A stretch of DNA of 7,123 bases from an uncultured Verrucomicrobiales bacterium (GCA_946480965.1 CAMLMI010000241.1:1-7123); one strand, 5' to 3'; shown: positions 1 through 5,685, counted from the stretch's first letter. Notes: generated by a model not told the origin, from the sequence alone. Program-made: numbers and translations.

Positions 1-526
1 AGGGATCAACCGGCTTGGTGAAATCGCCCGCGCCGTCCGTCGGGAAATAGCCGTCCGCCGTTGGGGCGATGGAGGTGTTGAGCGTGAAGAACTGCACGCC
101 GTCGGCGCTGACTGACACGCGGGTCGAACCAGCCGCGCTCGCGCCGTAGAGCGAGCCGTCGGTGATGCCGCCCCCGGAAAAGTCGCCGTTGATGATGATG
201 AAGCCGGAATTGCCGAAGATCTGGAAATCGAGGCCGAAAGGATTGGCCGCGTTGTCCGTCACCGCGCGGTCCATCTTCACTGTCAGAAAGCCGCCCGCGC
301 CGATGGAGAGCAGATCGGTGCTCTGCCACTGGCTGTTGAAGGGATCGACCGCGCCGAACTGCGTCGAGGCCGAAGGCTGGCCGAGGACGGTCGCGGGGTT
401 GTTGTAGCCGGCGCTGCCGCCGGTGCCGAGATCGTAGCCGATGACGCTCGACGCGAACTGCGCCGAAGCGGTGAGGGAAGCGCCCAGAAGGGCGGCGGAG
501 ACGGACCAACGCACTGTCAGTTTCAT
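1..526 (-). CDS. Exported cell-surface-type protein under B12 riboswitch control (partial, 3' end off window)
   Basis: The reading frame starts at the ATG at 526-524 and stays open for 175 codons to the left edge, so the C-terminus is missing. Residues 1-22 form a classic signal peptide (MKLT-VRW, then a hydrophobic Ala/Leu stretch ending TASA, with likely cleavage before QF). The mature part is rich in Gly, Ser, Thr and Phe and looks like an all-beta exported domain. It contains ATVLGQPSA (45-53), LLSIGAGGFLTV (72-83), FGLDFQIFGNSGF (97-109) and STRVSVSADGVQFF (134-147). From memory, this LGxP / SLGxGG / DFxVFxN / VSxDG order is typical of secreted 'cell surface' or PEP-CTERM-type proteins, but no catalytic site is visible. 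There is no clear Shine-Dalgarno. Upstream on the same strand are a terminator and a cobalamin riboswitch, so B12 uptake or surface capture is a reasonable inferred role. The tail would show whether it has a sorting signal. Confidence 0.8.
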   Translation of the reverse strand, partial: MKLTVRWSVSAALLGASLTASAQFASSVIGYDLGTGGSAGYNNPATVLGQPSASTQFGAVDPFNSQWQSTDLLSIGAGGFLTVKMDRAVTDNAANPFGLDFQIFGNSGFIIINGDFSGGGITDGSLYGASAAGSTRVSVSADGVQFFTLNTSIAPTADGYFPTDGAGDFTKPVDP

Positions 527-620
527 GGAGTTCAGGTCTGGGTTCCGCCACCCGGAATTGGGCGCGCGGAAGCCGTGGTTAAGCGGCGAGACCAGTGCGT
601 TCGGCCGGGAATCTGGACAC

Positions 621-660
621 AAAAAATGCCTTCATCCCCCGGCCGGAAAGAATGAAGGCG
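621..660 (-). terminator. Intrinsic terminator of the B12 riboswitch expression platform
   Basis: Read on the minus strand, GCCTTCAT (659-652) pairs perfectly with ATGAAGGC (635-628) around a 16-nt loop containing CCGGCCGG. The hairpin is followed by A and then six T (626-621). It lies downstream of the aptamer and 94 nt before the exported-protein ATG. No protein gene ends just upstream of it. It is therefore best read as a conditional terminator rather than the end of a gene. Confidence 0.75.
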
Positions 661-778
661 AACGAAGACGCAACGGGACCGCAACGGGCGGTCCCTCTGG
701 CCCCGTCCTTCTCTTTGGCGGAGAAGCGGACCGTGGCCGGCCTGGGGCCGGACGCGATCCTGACGAGCGTGAGCGCAT
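661..778 (-). promoter_or_regulatory. Linker of the B12 riboswitch expression platform, with stacked hairpins
   Basis: This stretch between aptamer and terminator has no convincing gene on either strand but holds several inverted repeats. They are CCGGCC/GGCCGG (737-742 with 746-751), CTTCTC/GAGAAG (708-713 with 721-726) and a perfect 8-bp GGGACCGC/GCGGTCCC (675-682 with 688-695). A 9-bp direct repeat CGCAACGGG occurs at 669-677 and 680-688. None of these hairpins is followed by a T-run, so only the 621-660 hairpin looks like a terminator. The segment probably carries the alternative folds that link B12 binding to termination. Confidence 0.5.
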
Positions 779-946
779 TCGATATCCTGACTCCGGGCCT
801 CAAACCTCGCTCCCGCCTTCCCAGAACGTTTCCGTTCCAGTGGCGATGGGAGCTTGTAGCCCGATACAGTGGCGCAACCGTCCCCGATTCCCACGGGGTT
901 CCCTCCTGCGTTCACGTTGGGAACGGCGAACCGTTCCCGCTATCGA
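779..946 (-). promoter_or_regulatory. Cobalamin (vitamin B12) riboswitch aptamer
   Basis: Read on the minus strand, the segment contains the conserved cobalamin riboswitch elements in order. First is a closing helix TCGATA (946-941) with TATCGA (784-779). Next is a perfect hairpin GGGAACGG-TTCG-CCGTTCCC (938-919). Then come the core elements GGGAACCCCGTG followed by GAATCGGGGACGGTT, and the signature GCGCCACTGTA (875-865). These are followed by CCACTGG (843-837), GGGAAGGCGGGA (822-811) and a B12-box-like GGAGTCAGGATATCG ending the aptamer. The span of about 168 nt fits the family. Such RNAs bind adenosyl- or other cobalamins and usually switch off B12 transport or synthesis genes when B12 is plentiful. 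Here the gene downstream is the exported protein at 526-1. I judged the family by eye and ran no covariance model. Confidence 0.9.
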
Positions 947-962
947 TTCAAAGAGCGGAGCG

Positions 963-991
963 GGAATAGGCCCTCGGCCGAAGATCGGCAA
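963..991 (-). promoter_or_regulatory. Candidate sigma70-type promoter for the riboswitch transcript
   Basis: On the minus strand TTGCCG (991-986) and TATTCC (968-963) are separated by exactly 17 nt. They match the -35 and -10 consensus at 4 and 3 of 6 positions. A start roughly 7 nt downstream would begin the RNA just before the aptamer closing helix at 946. The location is very apt, but the -10 match is weak. Confidence 0.4.
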
Positions 992-1031
992 GGAAACAGT
1001 GCGGGGCGACGGGGTTCTTAATCCCCAAGCG

Positions 1032-1050
1032 TAATCTTTCTCCTAATCTT
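1032..1050. repeat. Left AATCTT-type motif, imperfect inverted copy of 2129-2147
   Basis: The plus strand has TAATCTTTCTCCTAATCTT, with two AATCTT words. Compared with the reverse complement of 2129-2147, 14 of 19 positions match. It lies just outside the low-GC nuclease gene, at the junction with the GC-rich riboswitch region. It could be half of a cassette boundary or an independent copy of a genome-wide intergenic motif. Confidence 0.4.
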
Positions 1051-1112
1051 CCCCCTCATGAGCAACCGAATGAAGTGCTTCAACCGAGTCCGACTCTGCC
1101 GATTGGAAAAAG

Positions 1113-2102
1113 ATGGGATACAACAGAGCATTGGGAGCAACGATCAGGGATTTCGCGAAATCGCAGCCCGGCAAAAAATTTCTCGCTGAACATTTCGACT
1201 TCTCAGCTTTCCCACGTCCACAAGCACTACAGGCAGCAGACACTCCATCGGCCCTTGATCCGAATATCCTGGGAGAAGCCGTTGATCAGATGATTTTGCT
1301 TTTGGTCGAACGGGCAAATCGGGGCTCCATGATCGAGAAACATCTGCCAGACCGTTCCGTGGACTGCACAAACACCGCCCGAAAAGCCATCGAGCACTAT
1401 CTGGCAACAGGCGAGTTGAGAGACGCACTCTTGGACTTCCTCGTTCGATCAGCCCTCAAGGGACGAAGAATCTACGTGGAGAAGGGCATCCAAAAGAGAG
1501 GCATCTCATTTGTTTCTTTCCGTCCAGTTCTTCGAGCCATCCATGATGTGGCTTTACGGCTTGATTGGTCAGCCAAACGGCTCCTCTTCTCTGGACATGT
1601 CACTGGCACATCCAGATTCGCATCCCGGGTTGATCTGGTGCTGGATTCGACGCTCATTGAGATCAAAGCCACCAAAGACACACAGCATCACTCAGAGCAT
1701 GTCGCTCAGCTTCTCGCATACTTCCTAGCTTCACAGGCTCCAGTTCAGAAGCCTCGTGAACTCGAAATCGAAAAGCTGGGCATCTATTACGCCAAGCATG
1801 GTGTCCTTGAAACGTGCAAGATCCGCACGTTGTCTCGCTTTCCCACGCCACGCTTGAAGCGCATCGCTTTTGACTTTCTGGCCGAGTTCCAATGTTGGAG
1901 GGATCTGCGCGATTTCGGCTCTGTCAGCGAAGACATCAAGGAGGAGATCCAAAGTCGCGCACTTCATTCAGTGTTGATGGAGGTTCGACCGAAACCTGCT
2001 TGGTATGTGCAATTGCAGGAAGAGGTGCGGGAAATGGCAGATCGGGGCGCGAAATCGAAAGTCTCTGTTCCTCAAGAATTCTTGATCGACGAACCAACGT
2101 AA
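1113..2102 (+). CDS. Stand-alone PD-(D/E)XK nuclease (RecB/Cas4-like fold), probably acquired
   Basis: This 329-residue protein is predicted to be a metal-dependent DNA nuclease. The core is SRVDLVLDSTLIEIKAT: D174, E183 and K185 give the D-X8-E-X-K active-site pattern. It is followed by QLLAY (Q199, Y203), the helix motif typical of RecB-type nucleases. An upstream helix around LGEAVDQM (53-60) may supply the usual early acidic residue. No helicase, methylase or DNA-binding partner is adjacent and there is no signal peptide, so it acts in the cytoplasm. The ATG at 1113 follows a weak GGAAAAAG. The frame is open back to a TGA at 1071-1073 but holds no earlier ATG, GTG or TTG. GC is visibly lower than in its neighbours (32 of 60 bases in 1681-1740 against 40 of 60 in 2581-2640), which suggests transfer. 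The substrate is unknown: phage defence, DNA repair or mobile-element cargo are all possible. Confidence 0.8.
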   Translation: MGYNRALGATIRDFAKSQPGKKFLAEHFDFSAFPRPQALQAADTPSALDPNILGEAVDQMILLLVERANRGSMIEKHLPDRSVDCTNTARKAIEHYLATGELRDALLDFLVRSALKGRRIYVEKGIQKRGISFVSFRPVLRAIHDVALRLDWSAKRLLFSGHVTGTSRFASRVDLVLDSTLIEIKATKDTQHHSEHVAQLLAYFLASQAPVQKPRELEIEKLGIYYAKHGVLETCKIRTLSRFPTPRLKRIAFDFLAEFQCWRDLRDFGSVSEDIKEEIQSRALHSVLMEVRPKPAWYVQLQEEVREMADRGAKSKVSVPQEFLIDEPT

Positions 2103-2128
2103 GACGCGTGCAGGGCGAGAAGACGAGC

Positions 2129-2147
2129 AAGATTAAGATTGAGATTG
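2129..2147. repeat. Right AATCTT-type motif (GATT hexamer repeat), inverted copy of 1032-1050
   Basis: The plus strand reads AAGATTAAGATTGAGATTG, three hexamer-spaced AGATT words. It is an imperfect inverted match to 1032-1050. It starts 27 bases after the nuclease stop codon and ends where GC-rich sequence resumes before purM. I recall similar GATTAAGATTAAG hexamer runs in intergenic DNA of Verrucomicrobiota, but cannot verify that here. Confidence 0.4.
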
Positions 2148-2151
2148 GGAC

Positions 2152-2176
2152 GGGGCAGCGACCTCCCGACTGCCCC
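2152..2176 (+). other. Hairpin in the nuclease-purM intergenic region
   Basis: GGGGCAG (2152-2158) pairs with CTGCCCC (2170-2176) around an 11-nt loop. No T-run follows on either strand, so it is not a canonical intrinsic terminator. It may be a weak structure in the purM leader. The rest of the 116-nt gap is pyrimidine-rich and has no Shine-Dalgarno before purM. Confidence 0.35.
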
Positions 2177-2218
2177 CTCGACAGAATCCGCCGTTTCCCG
2201 CCACTCTCCCGCCCCTAA

Positions 2219-3277
2219 ATGAGCAAACAGAAAGCCTACGCCGCCGCCGGGGTGGACATCGATCTCGGCAACAAGGTCAAGAGCACCCTCCCCGCGCTGC
2301 TCGCCTCCACCCATCGCCGCGAAGTCCTCGGCAAGGTCGGCGGCTTCGGCGGCCTCTTCGCGCTCGACGTGAAGAAATACAAGCAGCCCATCCTCGTCAG
2401 CTCCGTGGACGGCGTCGGCACCAAGCTCAAGATCGCCTTCTCCACCGACCGCCACGACACCATCGGCGAGGACCTGGTGAACCACTGCGTGAACGACATC
2501 GCGGTCCTCGGCGCGGAACCGCTCTTCTTCCTCGACTACCTCGGCACCGGCAAGCTGGAGCCCCACGTCTTCAAGGAGATCATCAAGGGCTTCGTCCGCG
2601 GCTGCGCGAAGAACAACTGCGCGCTCATCGGCGGCGAGACCGCCCAGATGCCCGGCTTCTACCAGGCCGGCGAATACGACGTCAGCGGCACCATCGTCGG
2701 CGTCGTGGAGAAATCCCGCATGCTGAACGGCCAGAAATCCGTGAAACGCGGCGACGTGGTCATCGGCATCGAGTCCAGCGGCCTCCACACCAACGGCTAT
2801 TCGCTCGGCCGGAAGATCTTCTTCGAGACCCTCAAGATGAAGCCCTCGACGAAGGTCGCCGAGCTCGGCACCACCATCGGCGAGGCGCTGCTCGCGACCC
2901 ACGTCACCTACGGCCCGCTCGTGCAGCAGCTGGTGAAGAAGTTCAACAAGGTGGGCAAACCCGACGCGGTAAAGGCCTTCGCCCACATCACCGGCGGCGG
3001 CTTCGTGGACAACGTGCCTCGCACGCTGCCCGCCAAGTGCGACGTGGTCATCCGCAAGGGTTCGTGGGACATGCTGCCCATCTTCCAGATCATCGCGGCC
3101 AAGGGCGGGGTGGATGAAGCCGAGCTCTACCAGGTCTTCAACATGGGCATAGGCATGACCGCCACCGTCGCCGCCGACCAGGCCGACGCCGTGCTCAAGA
3201 CCATCAAAGCCGCCCAGCACAAGGCCTGGATCATCGGCGAAGTGGTCAAGGGCACGGGCGTTTGCCGCGTGGAGTAA
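2219..3277 (+). CDS. purM: Phosphoribosylformylglycinamidine cyclo-ligase (AIR synthetase)
   Basis: PurM catalyses the ATP-dependent ring closure of FGAM to AIR, the fifth step of purine biosynthesis, in the cytoplasm as a homodimer. The 352-residue length is normal for the family. Hallmarks appear in order: YAAAGVDIDLGN (7-18), GGFGGLF (41-47), the glycine-rich substrate and ATP loop SSVDGVGTKLKIA (61-73), DTIGEDLVNHCVNDIAVLGA (80-99), EPLFFLDYLGTGKL (100-113), ALIGGETAQMPGFY (135-148), SSGLHTNGYS (186-195), AHITGGGF (255-262) and FNMGIGM (307-313). No key motif is missing. The ATG at 2219 begins exactly at the family N-terminus but has no Shine-Dalgarno (preceded by CCGCCCCTAA). It seems to be monocistronic: the upstream nuclease is unrelated and a strong terminator follows. 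GC content matches the host background, unlike the gene before it. Confidence 0.98.
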   Translation: MSKQKAYAAAGVDIDLGNKVKSTLPALLASTHRREVLGKVGGFGGLFALDVKKYKQPILVSSVDGVGTKLKIAFSTDRHDTIGEDLVNHCVNDIAVLGAEPLFFLDYLGTGKLEPHVFKEIIKGFVRGCAKNNCALIGGETAQMPGFYQAGEYDVSGTIVGVVEKSRMLNGQKSVKRGDVVIGIESSGLHTNGYSLGRKIFFETLKMKPSTKVAELGTTIGEALLATHVTYGPLVQQLVKKFNKVGKPDAVKAFAHITGGGFVDNVPRTLPAKCDVVIRKGSWDMLPIFQIIAAKGGVDEAELYQVFNMGIGMTATVAADQADAVLKTIKAAQHKAWIIGEVVKGTGVCRVE

Positions 3278-3296
3278 CCAGCTTCCACCGTCTTCG

Positions 3297-3328
3297 AAAA
3301 GGACGCCCTGCAACGGGCGTCCTTTTTT
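3297..3328 (+). terminator. Intrinsic terminator after purM (likely bidirectional)
   Basis: A perfect 8-bp stem GGACGCCC (3301-3308) / GGGCGTCC (3315-3322) with loop TGCAAC is followed by six T. Four A precede the stem, extending it to 12 bp and giving a T-run on the minus strand too. It begins 20 nt after the purM stop codon. Confidence 0.93.
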
Positions 3329-3436
3329 GTGCCCTCGTGACGGCATTACACCGGTCGCTTCGCAGCATCATTGAGCCTTCTTCCTGCAAAGCATGGGTAG
3401 CGGAACCGGCTCCGGCATGGTTTGCTTGTGGGTGCT

Positions 3437-3919
3437 ATGAAAGCTCTCAGCTCCCCGAAACCCTCCGTCGGCGCGTTCATCTGGTTGGCGATGGCCGCCA
3501 CTTCCGTCGGGCTCGGCGTGATGCTCGCCTCGTTGGCGTCGCTCGGCAGCAACGAGCGGGGCTTCACCTTCGAGTGGAACCTCTGGGTCTTCATCGCCTT
3601 TCTCATCGGTGCCGGGCTGGGCGTCTTCTACTGGCTGTCGGCCATGAAGCTAGGCGAACTGGAAGCGGTCGATCCGGCCCATGCCCGCAAGAAGAAGCAG
3701 ACCTTCCAGCTCGTCACCGCGCTGCTGGCCTTCGTCTCCGTCTTCTCGTTCCTCTACCCGATGAAGTTCGTGCGTCCCGAGAAACGAGACGACGTCCGCA
3801 CCGGCCTCATCATGGTCCCGATCTTTGTCATCCCGTGCCTGACCGGCTGGTATCTGACCAAGCGGTATCTGGAAAAGGACGAGGTGGAAAACGTCCAGCA
3901 CCCGTCGCAGGAGCCGTAA
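3437..3919 (+). CDS. Small four-helix integral membrane protein, function unknown
   Basis: I do not recognise this 160-residue protein. Four hydrophobic segments are evident: residues 11-33 (AFIWLAMAATSVGLGVML...), 49-69 (LWVFIAFLIGAGLGVFYWL...), 90-108 (FQLVTALLAFVSVFSFL) and 122-141 (TGLIMVPIFVIPCLTGWYL). A basic loop ARKKKQ (82-88) lies between helices 2 and 3, and a second charged loop RPEKRDDVR (113-121) between helices 3 and 4. By the positive-inside rule the loop between 2 and 3 is probably cytoplasmic. Both ends are short and there is no cleavable signal or enzymatic motif. The ATG at 3437 gives a sensible N-terminus; an in-frame TTG at 3422 would add only five residues. The Shine-Dalgarno is weak. 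It stands alone between the purM terminator and a convergent hydrolase gene, so context gives no functional clue. Confidence 0.75.
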   Translation: MKALSSPKPSVGAFIWLAMAATSVGLGVMLASLASLGSNERGFTFEWNLWVFIAFLIGAGLGVFYWLSAMKLGELEAVDPAHARKKKQTFQLVTALLAFVSVFSFLYPMKFVRPEKRDDVRTGLIMVPIFVIPCLTGWYLTKRYLEKDEVENVQHPSQEP

Positions 3920-3951
3920 CGGCGCGCTTGGCTTTCGGCGCCCTCGTGTAG

Positions 3952-3972
3952 CGGCGGACGTCTCGTCTGCCG
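3952..3972. repeat. REP-like palindrome 1
   Basis: CGGCGGACG (3952-3960) and CGTCTGCCG (3964-3972) form a 9-bp stem with one G-T wobble and a 3-nt loop. The palindrome is framed by GTAG on both sides. It lies 33 bases after the membrane-protein stop codon and is not followed by a T-run, so a repeat is more likely than a terminator. Confidence 0.5.
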
Positions 3973-4055
3973 TAGAGGGCTGGCGTCCCGCCGCCCGGAT
4001 CAGGGGTGTTCTTCGGCAGGTTGAACGCTGAAACTACAATAGCGCGTTCCAATCC

Positions 4056-4099
4056 GGCGGGCTGGAAGCCGCGCCTCTATGGCAGGTGGGACACCCGCC
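4056..4099. repeat. REP-like palindrome pair 2 and 3
   Basis: Two adjacent palindromes occur. The first is GGCGGGCT-GGA-AGCCGCGCC (4056-4075, one bulged base). The second is GGCAGGTG-GGA-CACCCGCC (4081-4099, one imperfect pair). Both have a GGA loop and a GGC...GCC frame, so they look like two units of one repeat family. They sit 17 bases beyond the stop of the convergent hydrolase gene. The 3920-4115 gap holds no gene that I can support. Confidence 0.55.
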
Positions 4100-4115
4100 A
4101 CTACTTCGCTCCGGC

Positions 4116-5378
4116 TCACGGCGGGCTGATGGGCAGCTCGCGCCGCAGGGGTATCTCGCCGCGCAGCATCTTCGTCGCTTCGCCCGTCACCCGCAGATAC
4201 CAGTCGCTGGGCAATTTGTGGCCGTCGATGTCCAGCGGCACGAACGCGCCTTGGACCGGCAGCTGCGCCTTGGTCGCGACGACCTTGAAGAGCGCGGTTC
4301 CTTCGTCCACTTCGTCGAACATCGCGCCGTAGAGCATCGTGCTGCCCGCATCGATGGCATTGAACACCTGTCGCCAGAGGAACTGCCCGCCCTTGCGCGG
4401 GATCTGGTTCATCTGGCCCTTCGTCAGGTTCGTCCACGAGAAGCCGGGAAAGACCACGGGAAGATAGTCGAGGCCCAGCTTCTTGGTCTCCACCAGGTCC
4501 GGCTCGATCTGGCGGCGACGGAAGGCGTCGATCTCCACGTCGTGCTTGTAGCGGCCCACGGCCCAGGGGCTGACGATGTCGAACGAGCGATAGACTTCGC
4601 CCCAGGCGGCGTTGGTCTGCGAATCGCCGCTGAGCGTCCGCCAATGCGTCGGCACGCCGCCCATCACGGTGCAACCGGCGTCCTTGAAGAAGCGGATCGT
4701 CGTCTTCGCGTCCTCGGCGCTGCCCGGCCGGTCGCTGAAGCCGAAGCCCCAGATCGCCACCACCGGCTTGCCCTTGTGCCGCAGATAACGCGCGCTCTCC
4801 GTGTAGCGCAGCGTGTTCACCAGATAAGCCCAGTCGTTGGTCAACGTGCTCACCAGCGACGTCGCGGAATGGCCCGAGATGTCATACATCATGGCGAAGA
4901 CGCGGCCGTGTTGTTCCGCGCCCTGACGGACGTTCTCGGCGACACGATTGCGGAAGGCGATGGAGCCCGGACTGCGCAACGCCACGGTGAACCGTTGGAG
5001 AAAGACGCCGTCGAGGCCGTGTTCTTTCATCCACCGGAAATGTCGTTCGACCGTGGCGGCTTTGTAGGAGGAAAAAACCTTGGCCGGAGAACCGTCGGGC
5101 AAGGTCATGCCGGTGGCGAAAAGTTCGTCCTCGGGGAATTCCGAGACGTCCGGCCACATGTCGAAAGTAGCATTTTCGGCCAGCGGCTCTTGGCGGCGAA
5201 ACCAGTGCACCCAGCGGTTCTGCGGCGAGCCATCGCCCGGCGCGGCGAACCAGCCCTGGTAGCCCATCATCAGCTTGCCGGTCAGGGTGGAGGCATCGAC
5301 CTCGGCGGCGCGGCCAGGGTGGAGCACCGTCGAGAGGACGGCCAGGGCGAGGAGGCGGGCGACGAAAGAACGGATCAT
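4116..5378 (-). CDS. Secreted glycoside hydrolase, GH71/GH99-like family
   Basis: This 420-residue exported enzyme probably cleaves a polysaccharide. Residues 1-25 are a signal peptide (MIRSFVARLL then ALAVLSTVL, likely cleavage after GRAA). The mature part opens with the family signature GKLMMGYQGWFAAPGDGS (34-51), then FDMWPDVSEF (72-81), VFSSYKAATVERHFRWMKE (101-119), GLDGVFLQRF (121-130), GRVFAMMYDISG (158-169), PVVAIWGFGFSDRPG (205-219), GGVPTHWR (240-247) and SPWAVGRY (270-277). MFDEVDEGTALF (353-364) matches the EWxE-type end of GH99 catalytic barrels, so E356 and E359, three apart, are the likely catalytic pair. Similar proteins are often labelled xylosidase/arabinosidase, but the substrate cannot be read from sequence. 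The frame stays open upstream to 5807, but only the 5378 start gives the signal peptide. No Shine-Dalgarno is visible. It is divergent from a sensor kinase 307 bases away. Confidence 0.85.
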   Translation of the reverse strand: MIRSFVARLLALAVLSTVLHPGRAAEVDASTLTGKLMMGYQGWFAAPGDGSPQNRWVHWFRRQEPLAENATFDMWPDVSEFPEDELFATGMTLPDGSPAKVFSSYKAATVERHFRWMKEHGLDGVFLQRFTVALRSPGSIAFRNRVAENVRQGAEQHGRVFAMMYDISGHSATSLVSTLTNDWAYLVNTLRYTESARYLRHKGKPVVAIWGFGFSDRPGSAEDAKTTIRFFKDAGCTVMGGVPTHWRTLSGDSQTNAAWGEVYRSFDIVSPWAVGRYKHDVEIDAFRRRQIEPDLVETKKLGLDYLPVVFPGFSWTNLTKGQMNQIPRKGGQFLWRQVFNAIDAGSTMLYGAMFDEVDEGTALFKVVATKAQLPVQGAFVPLDIDGHKLPSDWYLRVTGEATKMLRGEIPLRRELPISPP

Positions 5379-5431
5379 GGCGTTGGACAAAAACTTGGAA
5401 CGGCTCCCTCTCTTCGGCGAGGCGGGATGGA

Positions 5432-5488
5432 CGGTGGCCGGCGTTCCCGCATTCCCGGGATGGCAACCCCAATTGCCGTCGGCCACCG
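5432..5488 (-). promoter_or_regulatory. Possible three-way-junction RNA element in the hydrolase leader
   Basis: An outer 8-bp perfect stem CGGTGGCC (5432-5439) / GGCCACCG (5481-5488) encloses two inner hairpins. These are TCCCG (5445-5449) with CGGGA (5456-5460), and GGCAA (5462-5466) with TTGCC (5473-5477), each with a 6-nt loop. Together they make a compact 57-nt three-way junction lying 54-110 nt before the hydrolase ATG. The sequence is equally foldable on either strand. Its fold is read by eye and it matches no RNA family that I know. Confidence 0.35.
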
Positions 5489-5504
5489 CCCAAAAACTTT
5501 CCCG

Positions 5505-5527
5505 GTCGGCCTTGCGCCGACGCAAGG
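5505..5527 (-). other. Two overlapping, mutually exclusive hairpins in the kinase-hydrolase gap
   Basis: CCTTGCG (5510-5516) pairs with CGCAAGG (5521-5527) around a 4-nt loop. Alternatively GTCGGC (5505-5510) pairs with GCCGAC (5516-5521) around a 5-nt loop. The two share bases 5510-5521, so only one can form at a time. On the minus strand a T-run (5496-5492) lies 8 nt beyond the second hairpin, too far for a normal terminator. Together with the junction at 5432-5488, these are the only structures I see in the 307-base gap 5379-5685. I found no convincing promoter in it. Confidence 0.3.
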
Positions 5528-5685
5528 GAAGGAACGTCGCTCTGGGCCGTTGGCGGAGTGGATTGAAGCTGCCGGAGGCCCCGCGCAGCGACCATCCCCT
5601 AAAGTGGTGAAACCCTCGAATATCCTTCTCATCCGGGGTGAAATGCAGTCCATAGGTCCACCGAATCACTCGGATCGAACGCATC

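Noticed and set aside
6..551. A 181-codon minus-strand frame overlapping the exported protein
   Set aside because: It is the wrong frame: Arg/His-rich, while the frame starting at 526 gives a clean signal peptide and a motif-bearing secreted domain.
1011..1026. GGGG...CCCC inverted repeat as a terminator
   Set aside because: Only four GC pairs plus a bulge, and no T-run directly after it on either strand.
441..1034. Open frames on both strands across 441-1034 (plus 441-1034 and 595-969; minus 532-915)
   Set aside because: They overlap the B12 riboswitch and terminator, their products resemble no protein family, and none has a plausible start context.
1058..1186. A 42-codon frame from the ATG at 1058 as the start of the nuclease or as a small leader gene
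   Set aside because: It is out of frame with the nuclease and ends inside it. There is no recognisable motif and no convincing ribosome site.
2072..3346. A 424-codon open frame on the minus strand opposite purM
   Set aside because: purM is unmistakable. The antisense product is a His/Asp/Ala/Gly-rich shadow and runs through the purM terminator.
3921..3942. GGCGC...GCGCC hairpin after the membrane-protein gene as an intrinsic terminator
   Set aside because: The stem is five pairs with a long loop, followed by CTCGTG rather than a T-run.
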